Positions 1-8,407 of a DNA stretch of 44,657 nt are shown here, piece after piece. Numbering within the stretch: the stretch's first letter is position 1; every line of letters starts with the position of its first letter. The DNA is taken from positions 1-44,657 of the forward strand of contig NCED01000029.1 in the NCBI GenBank assembly GCA_002280485.1. Direction: 5' to 3'. Under the pieces are notes generated by a model. It did no database searches. It was not told where the DNA came from and was given only the letters and a program-made list of their open reading frames with translations. The DNA is from Caulobacterales bacterium 32-69-10. Lineage in GTDB: Bacteria > Pseudomonadota > Alphaproteobacteria > Caulobacterales > Caulobacteraceae. Both the position numbers and the translations under genes were made by a program.

Positions 1-1
1 C

Positions 2-265
2 CCGGCGTCGGTCGGTGGCAAGAACACCCAGCGCGTGCATGTGCATATGGACGACGGCATCGACGCCCATTGCGCGCGCGCCCGGGCCGCCGGCGCCCAG
101 GTGATCCGCGACCCGCAGGAGGAGTTCTATGGCGACCGCGCCTATGTGGTCCGTGATCTGGAGGGCCATGCCTGGACCTTCAGCCAGTCGGTGCGGGCCG
201 TATCGCGCGAGGAGGCCGAGCGGGCCTCGGGACTGAAGATCGAGGGCTGGACCGTCGATGACTGA
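2..265 (+). CDS. VOC (glyoxalase/bleomycin-resistance-like) protein, C-terminal part
   Basis: The reading frame is open from the left edge of the window, so only the last 87 codons are seen and the start lies outside. The visible part reads HVHMDDGIDAHCARARAAGA, then a GDRAYVVRDLEGHAWTFSQ segment. That is the usual C-terminal betaalphabetabetabeta half of VOC proteins, with the conserved D-x-E/D-G-H-x-W/F metal-ligand region. Its TGA overlaps the ATG of the ArsR gene that follows (ATGACTGA). VOC, ArsR and SRPBCC genes in a row are a common small module in proteobacteria. The substrate cannot be told from this fragment. Confidence 0.75.
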   Translation, partial: PASVGGKNTQRVHVHMDDGIDAHCARARAAGAQVIRDPQEEFYGDRAYVVRDLEGHAWTFSQSVRAVSREEAERASGLKIEGWTVDD

Positions 266-593
266 CGCCGGTCTCGGCCGCGTGCTGACCGCCCTGGCCG
301 AGCCGTCGCGTCGGCAGATGGTCGAGCTGTTGCGCGAGCGCGCCCGCTCCGCCGGCGAGCTGGCTCAGGCGGCCGGCCTCACCCCTGCCGCCGCCAGCCG
401 CCACCTGCGGGCCTTGCGTGACGCCGGCATTGTCTCGGACGCCCATCCGGCCTTCGACGCGCGGGTGCGGATCTACAGCCTCCGGGCCGGGGGGCTGACG
501 GGGCTCAAGGCCTGGGTCGACGAGACCGAGGCCCTGTGGGCCGATCAGCTGGCGGCCTTCAAGGCCCACGTCGAAGCCGAGGGCGAGGGATGA
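258..593 (+). CDS. ArsR-family winged-helix transcriptional regulator
   Basis: A 111-residue protein, normal size for ArsR/SmtB regulators. Residues about 5-80 form the winged helix-turn-helix: LTALAEPSRRQMVELL, then RSAGELAQAAGLTPAAASRHLRALRDAGIV, with the recognition helix at AAASRHLRALRDAG. No cysteine-rich metal site is visible, so it is probably not a metal sensor. It is more like regulators paired with SRPBCC/AHSA1 partners. It overlaps the VOC gene upstream and the SRPBCC gene downstream (ATGA), so the three are probably cotranscribed and translationally coupled. Autoregulation is likely by analogy only. Confidence 0.85.
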   Translation: MTDAGLGRVLTALAEPSRRQMVELLRERARSAGELAQAAGLTPAAASRHLRALRDAGIVSDAHPAFDARVRIYSLRAGGLTGLKAWVDETEALWADQLAAFKAHVEAEGEG

Positions 594-1060
594 GCTCGGC
601 GGTCGTGGTCGCCCTGCGGGTCAAGGCGTCGCCGCAACGGGCCTTCGAGGTGTTCACCCGCGACATCGCCCTGTGGTGGCGTCCCAACGGCCTGTTCGGC
701 TTCACCCCGCGCAGTCCGGGCGTGCTGACCTTCGAACCGGGGGAGGGCGGACGGTTCACCGAGACCCTGCCGGGGGGCAAGGTCTACGAGATCGGGCGTA
801 TCCGGGTCTGGGAGCCTGGAGCGCGGCTGGTGTTCGGATGGCGCTGCGCCTGGTTCGAGCCCGGCCAGGACACCGAGGTGGAAGTGAGGTTCGAGCTCGT
901 GGGCGCGGAGACTCGGGTCACGGTCGAGCACCGCGGATGGGATTCGATACCGCAGGCCAACGCCGCGCGCCACGGCTTCCCCATCGGCGCCTTCCTGATG
1001 CGTGAGGCGGAGTGGTGGCGGGTCCTGCTGGGCGCCCTCGGGGCTCGGCTGGCGCCTTGA
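590..1060 (+). CDS. SRPBCC (AHSA1-like) domain protein
   Basis: A 156-residue protein of the START/Bet v1-like SRPBCC fold. It begins VVALRVKASPQRAFEVFTRDIALWW and continues with FEPGEGGRFTE and IGRIRVWEPGARLVFGWR, the standard AHSA1 strand pattern, ending with a C-terminal helix (AEWWRVLLGALG). The start is taken at the ATG at 590, which overlaps the ArsR stop (ATGA). An upstream in-frame ATG at 536 would run through the ArsR gene. These proteins bind hydrophobic ligands. Coupling with ArsR and VOC genes suggests a shared stress or detoxification role, which is inference. Confidence 0.8.
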   Translation: MSSAVVVALRVKASPQRAFEVFTRDIALWWRPNGLFGFTPRSPGVLTFEPGEGGRFTETLPGGKVYEIGRIRVWEPGARLVFGWRCAWFEPGQDTEVEVRFELVGAETRVTVEHRGWDSIPQANAARHGFPIGAFLMREAEWWRVLLGALGARLAP

Positions 1061-1136
1061 AAGCTGCGCCATTTTTGCGCCGCGTGTACAAGGCAGAACC
1101 GATCCCACCGACCTTTCCCGCGAGACCTCACGCGCC

Positions 1137-2534
1137 ATGCGCCTCAGCCGCCTCTGCCTGCCCCTGTTGGCCCTGCTGGCCGCCTGTTCCGATCCCACCA
1201 GCCGCGCGACGTCGCAGACGCTCGACCAGTCGCCCCTGGTCGCTCCGACCCGCCAGGTCCCGCGCGACGCCGCGACGGTGCGGCTGTCGTTTGCGCCGAT
1301 CGTGAAGCAGGCGGCGCCCGCCGTGGTCAACGTCTACAGCCAGCGCCGCGAGCGCCAGCAGGTCGATCCATTCTGGCAGCTGTTCGGCGGCGGCGGCGTG
1401 CCCCAGGAACGCATCGCCCAGTCCCTGGGGTCGGGCGTGATCGTCCGCGCCGACGGGGTCATCGTCACCAACAACCACGTCATCGAGGGCGGAACCGAGA
1501 TTCGCATCGCCCTGGCCGACCGGCGCGAGTTCCCCGCCCGGGTCCTGCTGGCCGACCCCCGCGCCGACCTGGCCATCTTGAAGATCGACGTCGGCGCCGA
1601 GCGCCTGCCGGTCCTGCCGCTCGCCGCGCGTGACGACGCCGAGGTCGGCGACCTGGTGCTGGCCATCGGCGATCCCTTCGGCGTCGGCCAGACCGTGACC
1701 AACGGCATCGTCTCCGCCCTGGCCCGGACCGACGTCGGCATCACCGACTTCTCGTTCTTCATCCAGACCGACGCCCCGATCAATCCGGGCAACTCCGGCG
1801 GGCCGCTGGTCGACATGGCCGGCAACATCATCGGCATCAACACCGCCATCTTTTCGCGCTCGGGCTCGTCGAGCGGGGTGGGCTTCGCCATTCCCGCCGG
1901 CATGGTCCGCCGCGTGGTGGAATCGGCGCTCGGCGGCGGCCGCAGCGTCCAGCGCGCCTGGCTCGGCGCCCGCACCCAGACGGTGGACGCCGAGACCGCC
2001 CGCAGCCTGGGGCTGGACCGGCCGCAGGGCGTGCTCGTCGCCGACGTCTATCCCGGCGGCGCCGCGGCGCGGGCCGGCATCCGCCAGGGCGACCTGATCC
2101 TGTCCATCGATAACCAGGCGGTGAACGACATGGGGGGGCTGACCTACCAGGTCGCCACCCGCAAGCCGGGCGACACCATGAACCTGTCGATCCGCTCCGG
2201 CGGCCAGACCCGCGCCGTCTCGGTCAGGGCCGAGGCCCCGCCGGCCAGCCCGGCCAAGGACGAACGCATCCTGACCGGCCAGCAGCCCCTGTCCGGCGCC
2301 ACGGTCATCAACCTGTCGCCCGCGGCGGCGGAGGAACTCGGCGTCGACCCCTTCGCCACCGGTGTCCTGATCACCAAGGCCGACGGCCTGGCCGCCCGCG
2401 CCGGCTTCCGCCCCGGCGACCTGGTGCGCGAGGTCAACGGCCGTGAGATCGGCTCGGTCCGCGAGCTCGCCCTGGCCATCGCCGGCCAAGGCCGCTGGAG
2501 ACTGGTGATCGAGCGCGAAGGCCGCAGGGTCGTG
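1137..2534 (+). CDS. HtrA/DegQ-type serine protease, predicted lipoprotein, 3' end lost
   Basis: Periplasmic quality-control protease of the trypsin-like S1C family. The start at 1137 gives a short lipoprotein signal with a lipobox (LLALLAAC, Cys about 16). The protease domain shows the catalytic triad: His114 in TNNHVI, Asp144 in DPRADLAILK and Ser220 in GNSGGPL. Two PDZ domains follow (about 280-370 and 385-465). The protein should end shortly after the motif RLVIEREGRRV, but no stop occurs there. Near 2534 the sequence changes to the EVVGQEHLL segment of rarA, and the protease frame runs out of phase to a stop at 2687. The true C-terminus and intergenic DNA appear deleted. Family and function are clear; the 3' end is not. 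Confidence 0.85.
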
Positions 2535-2535
2535 G

Positions 2536-3640
2536 GAGGTGGTGGGCCAGGAGCACCTGCTTGGCCCCGACGGCCCGATCGGTCGCATGGCCGCCAACCA
2601 GCGCCTGGCCTCGATGATCCTGTGGGGGCCGCCCGGGGTGGGCAAGACCACCATCGCCCGCCTGCTGGCCCAGGCGGCGGGCTATGAGTTCATGCAGCTG
2701 TCGGCGGTGTTTTCGGGCGTCGCCGACCTGAAGAAGGCCTTCGAACAGGCCAAGGTCCGCCGCGGCGCCGGCCAGGCGACCCTGCTGTTCGTCGACGAGA
2801 TCCACCGTTTCAACCGGGCCCAGCAGGACGGCTTTCTGCCCTTCGTGGAATCCGGCGACGTCACCCTGGTCGGGGCCACCACCGAGATGGAGACCCTGCT
2901 GGCCCGGGCCGAAGAGGACGAGGGCAAGCCCCTGCCGGTGACGCCGGAGGCCAGGGCCGCCCTGATCGCCATGGCCGACGGCGACGGCCGCTATGTCCTG
3001 ACCCTGGCCGAGACCCTGTTCGCGATCGGCCAGGACGCGCCCCTCGACACCGCCGGCCTCGCCGCCGTGCTGCAGCGTCGCTCTCCCGCCTACGACAAGG
3101 ACCGGGAGGAGCACTACAACCTGATCTCGGCCCTGCATAAGTCGATCCGTGGCTCGGACCCCGACGCCGCGCTCTACTGGCTGGCGCGGATGCTGGGAGG
3201 CGGGGAGGAGCCCCTGTTTATCGCCCGGCGCCTGGTCCGGGCGGCGGTGGAGGATATCGGCACCGCCGACCCGACCGCCATACTCGTCGCCACCGCCGCC
3301 AAGGACGTCTACGACTTCCTGGGATCGCCGGAGGGCGAGCTGGCCCTCGCCCAGGTCCGTCTACAAGGCCTTTGGCGCCGCGCGCCGGGCGGCCAAGGAG
3401 ACCGGCTCGCTGATGCCGCCGGCCCACATCCGCAATGCGCCCACCAAGCTGATGAAGGACCTCGGCTACGGCGCCGGCTACGCCTATGACCACGACGCCG
3501 AGGACGGGTTCTCCGGCCAGAACTATTTCCCCGACGGCATGGAGCGGCAGGTGTTCTATCGGCCCAAGGACGTGGGGACTGAGGCGCGCATCAAGGAGCG
3601 GCTCGACCGCTGGGCCGCGATCCGCAAAGAGCGGTCCTAG
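2536..3640 (+). pseudogene. rarA: rarA/mgsA replication-associated recombination AAA+ ATPase, three lesions
   Basis: RarA is a clamp-loader-like AAA+ ATPase acting at stalled replication forks. Walker A (GPPGVGKTT) and Walker B (LLFVDEIHRF) are intact, and the C-terminal part matches the family (GSLMPPAHIRNAPTKLMKDLGYG, then FSGQNYFPDGM). There are three defects. The first roughly 30 codons are absent, and the gene is joined directly to the protease upstream. After VGATTE the conserved segment NPSFELNxALLSR and what follows (about 25 residues, sensor 1 and arginine finger) is missing in frame near 2886. After LALAQ (3354) about a dozen residues are missing with a frameshift, the frame resuming at SVYKAFGAARR (3356). 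Either a dead gene or, more likely, assembly errors. The stop TAG overlaps the GTG of the next gene. Confidence 0.8.
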
Positions 3641-4482
3641 TGGCCCGTCTCGAAAAGCAGACCTCCGCCCCCGTCCAGCTGTCGCCCGAAGAGATCGCCC
3701 TGGTCCGTTCGCTGGTGATCTACCAGGACACCCATGTGCTGGCGCTGAACAAGCCGTCGGGCCTCTCCAGCCAGGGCGGACGAGGGCAGGTCCACACCCT
3801 GGACGAGATGTTGTGGGCCTTCGCCAAGTCGAACGGAAACCGGCCCCGCCTGGTCCATCGGCTGGACCGCGACACCTCGGGCGTGATCCTCACCGCCAAG
3901 ACCAAGCCGGCGGCGGGCTTCCTCGGCAAGGCCCTGATGGCCCGCCGCGGGTTCACCAAGACCTATCTGGCGCTGGTGGCGCCGGGCCCGCCCGAGCCGC
4001 GGTCCGGCCGCATCGAGGTCCCGCTCCGGCGCGAGGAGATCGGCCGCGAGGCCTATATGATCGTGTGCGATCCGGACCATCCCGACGCCCAGCCGTCCGT
4101 CAGCCTCTATCGCACCCTGGCGACGGGGGAGGGCGTGGCCCTGATGGAGATGCGCCCCGAGACCGGGCGCATGCACCAGCTGCGCGTTCACCTGGCTTCC
4201 ATCGGCCGACCGATCCTCGGCGACGCGCGCTATGGCGGAGCCCTGACCCTGGCCGGCCAGCCTGTTCCGCGGCTCATGCTCCACGCCGTGGCCCTGGCCT
4301 TCCCTCATCCGGAGGGCGGCGTGAAGACGATCGAGGCGCCCGTTCCGGACGATTTCGGCGGCATCGCCCGCCTGGCTGGCATCGCCGGTCGCACGGACCC
4401 TCGTCCGCCGCACCCGGAGGGCAACCGCAAGGCCCGCCGCGCCAAGCTGTTCGGGACGACGGAGGCTGAGGCTGACTCCTAG
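3640..4482 (+). CDS. RluA-family RNA pseudouridine synthase without S4 domain
   Basis: A 280-residue pseudouridine synthase. The catalytic motif is HRLDRDTSG (about residues 88-96, Asp nucleophile), preceded by the family's YQDTHVLALNKPSGLSSQGG and followed by KTYLALV and ETGRMHQLRVHLASIGRPILGD. There is no N-terminal S4 RNA-binding domain, unlike the second synthase at 5575. The GTG start at 3640 overlaps the rarA stop (TAGTG), so translational coupling is likely. The substrate uridine in rRNA or tRNA cannot be assigned from sequence. A basic tail (NRKARRAKLFG) may bind RNA. The stop codon lies at the left border of a palindromic repeat. Confidence 0.9.
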   Translation: MARLEKQTSAPVQLSPEEIALVRSLVIYQDTHVLALNKPSGLSSQGGRGQVHTLDEMLWAFAKSNGNRPRLVHRLDRDTSGVILTAKTKPAAGFLGKALMARRGFTKTYLALVAPGPPEPRSGRIEVPLRREEIGREAYMIVCDPDHPDAQPSVSLYRTLATGEGVALMEMRPETGRMHQLRVHLASIGRPILGDARYGGALTLAGQPVPRLMLHAVALAFPHPEGGVKTIEAPVPDDFGGIARLAGIAGRTDPRPPHPEGNRKARRAKLFGTTEAEADS

Positions 4483-4634
4483 ATCCTCCCCCGACCTCTT
4501 TGGGTCGGGGGAGGGGGACCATCGATAAGTGGTGGAGGGGGCTCCGGTGCGCCGCCGGCCGGTCGTAGCGCACCAAAGCCCCCATCCCGGCTATAGCCGG
4601 GTACTTCCCCCGCGCAGCAGAGCGCGGGGGAAGA
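4482..4634. repeat. Palindromic intergenic repeat, family B copy 1
   Basis: About 150 bp of stacked inverted repeats. A hairpin from CCCCCGAC / GTCGGGGG is followed by GGTGGAGGGGGCT, then AAAGCCCCCATCCC and GGCTATAGCC, and it closes with CTTCCCCCGCGC and GCGCGGGGGAAG. A clearly related copy with the same order of blocks lies at 34526-34682. The left border coincides with the stop codon of the pseudouridine synthase. There is no coding potential and no terminator-like T-run. The RBS of the next gene lies beyond it. Confidence 0.85.
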
Positions 4635-4690
4635 GCCGGTCTGGAACGCTCCCTTCTCCCAGCCATTCTCCAGGCGAAGGAGCCGCAACC

Positions 4691-5164
4691 ATGAAACGGG
4701 TCGCTCTCGTCGCCCTCTGCCTTGTGACCTTGTCGGCCTGCGAGACCACGGGAAACGCCGCCTACCAGCCGCCGCCCGTCGGGCTTTCCGAGGTCGAACT
4801 GGAGCCCGGCCGCTACCGGGTGACCTATCGCGGCACGTCTCGGATGTCTGAGCCGGAGGTGCGGGACCGGGCCCTCTTGCGCGCCGCCGAACTGACCTTG
4901 GCGCGAGGATTCGACTGGTTCACGATCACCGACCGCTATGGCGACATCGCTCCGCCGACCCGCCCGCGCATCACCCTGGGGCTGGGCACGTCCAGTTTCG
5001 GGCGTCGCAGCGCCGTCGGAGTCGGCGGATCGACCAGCTTCGGCGGGGAGGGGACCTTTGTCTCGACCCTCGAAGTGGTGGGGGGCCGCGGCCCTCGCCC
5101 CGATGGGCCTGACGCCTACGACGCCCGTTCCGTCGCCGACACCCTGAGGCCGCGGCTGGGCTAA
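4691..5164 (+). CDS. Small lipoprotein of the CC0125/CC1285 type
   Basis: A 157-residue secreted protein. It starts at ATG 4691 after a GAAGGAG ribosome site, with signal MKRVALVALCLVTLSAC and lipobox LSAC (Cys17). The mature part contains the family pattern YRVTYRGTSRMSEPEVRDRALLRAAELTLARGFDWFTI, an alpha/beta unit seen in Caulobacteraceae lipoproteins of this type. A glycine/serine-rich tail follows. Molecular function is unknown; an envelope location is predicted from the lipobox. An upstream in-frame start at 4529 would translate the palindromic repeat and is rejected. It is followed closely by crcB. Confidence 0.75.
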   Translation: MKRVALVALCLVTLSACETTGNAAYQPPPVGLSEVELEPGRYRVTYRGTSRMSEPEVRDRALLRAAELTLARGFDWFTITDRYGDIAPPTRPRITLGLGTSSFGRRSAVGVGGSTSFGGEGTFVSTLEVVGGRGPRPDGPDAYDARSVADTLRPRLG

Positions 5165-5191
5165 GTCCTTCGCATGCGGCATAACCGGCCC

Positions 5192-5578
5192 ATGATGCAG
5201 ATCGCACTTGTGGGGGCCGGCGGCGCCGTCGGCGCCATCGCCCGTTACCTGACCGGCGTCGGCGTCGGGCGGATGTTCCCCGGCTCGCCGCCATGGACCG
5301 GCACCTTCGTGATCAATGTCGTCGGCGGCCTGCTGATGGGCCTGCTGATCGGGACGCTGGCGCTGCGGATGTCGGAAGGCGGAGAACGCTGGCGCCTCCT
5401 GCTCGGCGTCGGCGTTCTGGGCGGCTTCACCACCTTTTCCACCTTCGCCCTCGAAGCGGCCGGGATGCTGCAGCGGCGGGACGACACCAGCCTGATCGTC
5501 TATGTGGTCGGGTCGGTCCTGCTTTCCATCTTCGCCCTGATGCTGGGCCTTTTCATCGCCCGCAAGGTGTTCGCATGA
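5192..5578 (+). CDS. crcB: CrcB/Fluc fluoride ion channel
   Basis: A 128-residue inner-membrane protein with four transmembrane helices, the normal size for a Fluc subunit that dimerises. Diagnostic segments are GGAVGAIARYL (TM1), GTFVINVVGGLLMG (TM2, with the conserved Asn), and GVGVLGGFTTFSTFALEA (TM3 break, the Phe-box and Na+ site region). It exports fluoride from the cytoplasm. The start could be 5192 or 5195; an upstream ATG at 5174 is less likely because it adds an atypical basic leader. The TGA overlaps the ATG of the next synthase gene (ATGA). The gap to the lipoprotein is too short for a fluoride riboswitch. Confidence 0.93.
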   Translation: MMQIALVGAGGAVGAIARYLTGVGVGRMFPGSPPWTGTFVINVVGGLLMGLLIGTLALRMSEGGERWRLLLGVGVLGGFTTFSTFALEAAGMLQRRDDTSLIVYVVGSVLLSIFALMLGLFIARKVFA

Positions 5579-6579
5579 GCGTGCGCGAAGTCCGCATCCT
5601 GACCGTCGGCGCCCTGGAAGAGGGCGTGCGCCTCGACCGCTGGTTCAAGCAGCGCTGGCCGCACCTCAACCACATCCAGATCCAGAAGCTGGCTCGTTCC
5701 GGCCAGATCCGGGTCGACGGCTCCCGCGCCAAGCCCGAGGACCGGCTCGCGGCCGGCGCCCAGGTGCGCGTCCCGCCGCTGCCAGACGCCCCGACACGAG
5801 ATGAGAAGCGCGAAGAGCGCGCCCAGCTCGGACCCCGCGACATCGCCTACGCCAAGTCGCTGGTCCTCTATGAGGACGAAGAGGTCCTGGCCCTCAACAA
5901 GCCGGCGGGCCTCGCCGTCCAGGGCGGCACCAAGACCACCAAGCACGTCGACCGCCTGCTCAGCGCCTGGGGCGAGGGCCTGGACCGGCCGCGCCTGGTC
6001 CACCGCCTCGACCGGGACACCTCCGGTGTCCTCCTGCTGGGCAAGAGCCCCGCGGCGGCGGCGCGCATGTCGGGCGCCTTCGCCAAGCGCAAGGCCAAGA
6101 AGACCTATTGGGCGATCGTCGCCGGCAACCCGACCCCGCGCGAAGGGGTGATCGAGCTGCACCTGGTCAAGAAGGGCGTCGGCGACCGCGAGATGGTGGT
6201 CCCCGCCGATCCCAAGGAACTCGGGGCCGAGGTGGCCGAAACCGAATACGTCACCATCGCCAGGGCGGCTCACCGGGCCGCCTGGATGGCCCTGCGCCCC
6301 CATACCGGCCGCACCCACCAGCTGCGCGCCCACATGCGGGCCATCGGCCACGCCATCCTGGGCGATCCCAAATATGGCGACGAGGCCGCCGACTCCATGT
6401 CGGGCGGGCTGAAGCTGCAACTGCACGCCCGCCGGCTGGAGCTGCCGCACCCCTCGCGGGGGACCCTGATCATCGAGGCCCCGATCAGCCCGGAGTTGAG
6501 GCTCGGCTTCGAGAAGTTCGGCTTCGACGAGCAGGAGGCGCCGGCCGAACCCTTCGCCATGGGCAAGCGGCGCAAATGA
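5575..6579 (+). CDS. RluC-type pseudouridine synthase with S4 domain
   Basis: A 334-residue pseudouridine synthase of the RluC/RluD group. An N-terminal S4 RNA-binding domain (about residues 15-75) reads VRLDRWFKQRWPHLNHIQIQ, then KLARSGQIRVDG. The catalytic domain carries HRLDRDTSGVLLLGK (Asp nucleophile) and HTGRTHQLRAHM. It modifies uridines in 23S rRNA; the exact position is not assignable here, though RluC (955/2504/2580 in E. coli numbering) is the closest type. It overlaps crcB upstream and the HAD gene downstream, both by ATGA, so crcB, this gene and the HAD gene form one translationally coupled group. Confidence 0.9.
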   Translation: MSVREVRILTVGALEEGVRLDRWFKQRWPHLNHIQIQKLARSGQIRVDGSRAKPEDRLAAGAQVRVPPLPDAPTRDEKREERAQLGPRDIAYAKSLVLYEDEEVLALNKPAGLAVQGGTKTTKHVDRLLSAWGEGLDRPRLVHRLDRDTSGVLLLGKSPAAAARMSGAFAKRKAKKTYWAIVAGNPTPREGVIELHLVKKGVGDREMVVPADPKELGAEVAETEYVTIARAAHRAAWMALRPHTGRTHQLRAHMRAIGHAILGDPKYGDEAADSMSGGLKLQLHARRLELPHPSRGTLIIEAPISPELRLGFEKFGFDEQEAPAEPFAMGKRRK

Positions 6580-7247
6580 CGCGCAGGCTGGCGATCTTCG
6601 ATCTTGATGGCACCCTGGTCGACAGCCGCCAGCCGCTGTTCTGTTCGATGGAACGCGCCTTCGACCGCATGGGCATCAAGCTGGAATGGGACCACCTGAG
6701 GGTGGTGATCGGGCTGAACATGCGCGAGTCCCTGAACCACCTGACCCCCGACCTGGACGAGGCCGCCCGCGCTGAGCTCCTGACCCACATCCGCGCGTGC
6801 TTCACCGAGGCGCATGCGGAGCCCGGGTATGTCGAGCCCCTGTACGAGGGCGCGCCCGAGCTGCTGACCCGCCTGCGTGAGGAAGGCTGGCTGGTGGCCA
6901 TCGCCACCGGCAAGTCGCGGCGCGGCCTGGAGATGATCACCCGCATGCACCAGTGGGGCGAGGTCTTTCACTCCGCGCACTGCGCCGAGGACGGGCCGGG
7001 CAAGCCCGACCCGGCCATGCTGCATGCGGCCATGACGGCCCTGGACTGCCGGCCGTCGCACACCGTGATGATCGGCGACACCAACCACGACATGCGCATG
7101 GCCCATAACGCCGGTGTCTATGCCCAGGGGGTCAGCTGGGGCTTCCAGACCGCCGAGGAGGTCGCGGAAGGGCGTCCGCACCACATCGCCCATACCTTCG
7201 AGGAGCTGAATCAGTCCATCGACCGCTTCGCGGCGAAGCTGGGCTAG
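6576..7247 (+). CDS. HAD-superfamily phosphatase (phosphoglycolate phosphatase-like)
   Basis: A 223-residue haloacid dehalogenase-type hydrolase. Motif I is FDLDGTLVDS (nucleophile Asp about 9), motif II is IATGKS, motif III is the Lys in GKPDPAML, and motif IV is MIGDTNHDMRMA. An alpha-helical cap lies between motifs I and II. It probably dephosphorylates a small cytosolic metabolite; in this family it groups with Gph/YjjG-like enzymes. It starts inside the stop of the synthase (ATGA) and its 3' end overlaps the convergent DUF1501 gene by 4 bp. Confidence 0.85.
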   Translation: MTRRLAIFDLDGTLVDSRQPLFCSMERAFDRMGIKLEWDHLRVVIGLNMRESLNHLTPDLDEAARAELLTHIRACFTEAHAEPGYVEPLYEGAPELLTRLREEGWLVAIATGKSRRGLEMITRMHQWGEVFHSAHCAEDGPGKPDPAMLHAAMTALDCRPSHTVMIGDTNHDMRMAHNAGVYAQGVSWGFQTAEEVAEGRPHHIAHTFEELNQSIDRFAAKLG

Positions 7248-8407
7248 ACCAGTCCCGTCACGGCCCTTGCGCCCGCGCTGTCCGGGAAGACTGCCGCATT
7301 GACCCGGGCCGCATCGAGGCCGAGGTGCTCGACCAGGACGCCCTTGAACACCGAGCGTACGTCGAGGGTCGGGGCGAGGTCGCGGTTCTCGAACAGGGAG
7401 CGTTCGGCGAGGCCCGGCCAGTCGCCTATGATCCCGCCGCGCTTCAGGGCGCCGCCGGCCAGGACCAGGGTCGAGGCGGTGCCGTGGTCCAGCCCCAGGG
7501 TGCCGTTGACGCGGGCGGTGCGGCCGAACTCGGTGACGACGATCACCACCGTGTCCTTCCACGTGGCGCCAAGACCGCTCTCCAAGCCGGCGATGGTCTC
7601 GTCCAGCACCTGCAGGCGTCCAGCCAGTTGACCGTCCACGGCGCCTTGTCTGGCGTGAGTGTCGAAGCCGCCGAGCGACAACACGGCTATGGAAGGCCCT
7701 TGGGGTGCGGTGAGGAAGCGGGCGGTGCTGACGGCCAGCGCCCCGGCGTTGCGGGCGTCAATCGGCGTGGCGCCGTTCAGGGCGTCCGCCATCGCTTCGG
7801 TCTGCAATCCGCTGGCGAACGCGGGCCCGAGCAGAGCGTCGCCGGCATAAAGATCCTGCAGCATGCTGGCCAAGCGCTCGGCCTGCTCGTCCAGTCCCCG
7901 GCCGGGCGACCACGACTGGGCCTGGACCGGGCCGCGCAAGATCAACGGCGTCTGGGCGCCCACTGACAGGGCCTTTAGCGGGGCCGGGCCGGTGTTCAGC
8001 GCCCGGTTCAGCCACCCGGACGAGGCTCCGTAGACACGACTGGCCCCGTTCTCCAGCAGGTCCTGAGCGTCGAAGTGGGAGCGGATGCGGGCCGGGATAG
8101 CTGCCGCCGGCGCGATCCGCGCCTGCCCAACGCGGGCAAGGCGATGGAGGTTAGCGAGCTTGGGATGCAGGCCGAAGGTCTCGTCGAGCTTGAGCGCGGC
8201 GCTGGCTGGGATCGCGATCGCGCCGCGCAGGACTGCATAATTCGGATCGCCCACCGGCGGGGATACGGACAGGCCGTCCATTCCGCCGCGGGCAACGATC
8301 ACCACCAGCTTGCGACCGCCCGCGGCCGCGGCGAAGGCGACGCTGCCGAGCAGAGAAGCGGAAATACCGGTCGCCAGGAGCCCCCGGCGGGTGAGTTGCT
8401 TACTCAT
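7244..8407 (-). CDS. DUF1501 secreted protein, twin-arginine signal
   Basis: A 387-residue protein. The N-terminus KQLTRRGLLATGISASLLGSVAFAAAAGG is a Tat signal (TRRGLL then a hydrophobic stretch), so export folded to the periplasm is predicted. The body carries DUF1501 blocks in the alkaline-phosphatase/sulfatase superfamily: VVIVARGGMDGLSV, VLSLGGFDTHARQ, VVIVVTEFGRTARVNGTLGLDHGTAS and VFKGVLVEHL. DUF1501 and DUF1800 genes are typically adjacent, as here (4-bp overlap), and probably work together at the envelope; the biochemistry is unknown. The pair sits between the HAD gene and ATP12, neighbours more often found close together, so it may be an insertion. Confidence 0.88.
   Translation of the reverse strand: MSKQLTRRGLLATGISASLLGSVAFAAAAGGRKLVVIVARGGMDGLSVSPPVGDPNYAVLRGAIAIPASAALKLDETFGLHPKLANLHRLARVGQARIAPAAAIPARIRSHFDAQDLLENGASRVYGASSGWLNRALNTGPAPLKALSVGAQTPLILRGPVQAQSWSPGRGLDEQAERLASMLQDLYAGDALLGPAFASGLQTEAMADALNGATPIDARNAGALAVSTARFLTAPQGPSIAVLSLGGFDTHARQGAVDGQLAGRLQVLDETIAGLESGLGATWKDTVVIVVTEFGRTARVNGTLGLDHGTASTLVLAGGALKRGGIIGDWPGLAERSLFENRDLAPTLDVRSVFKGVLVEHLGLDAARVNAAVFPDSAGARAVTGLV

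Noticed and set aside
5165..5191. Fluoride riboswitch before crcB
   Set aside because: The gap after the lipoprotein gene is only 27 bp, too short for the aptamer.
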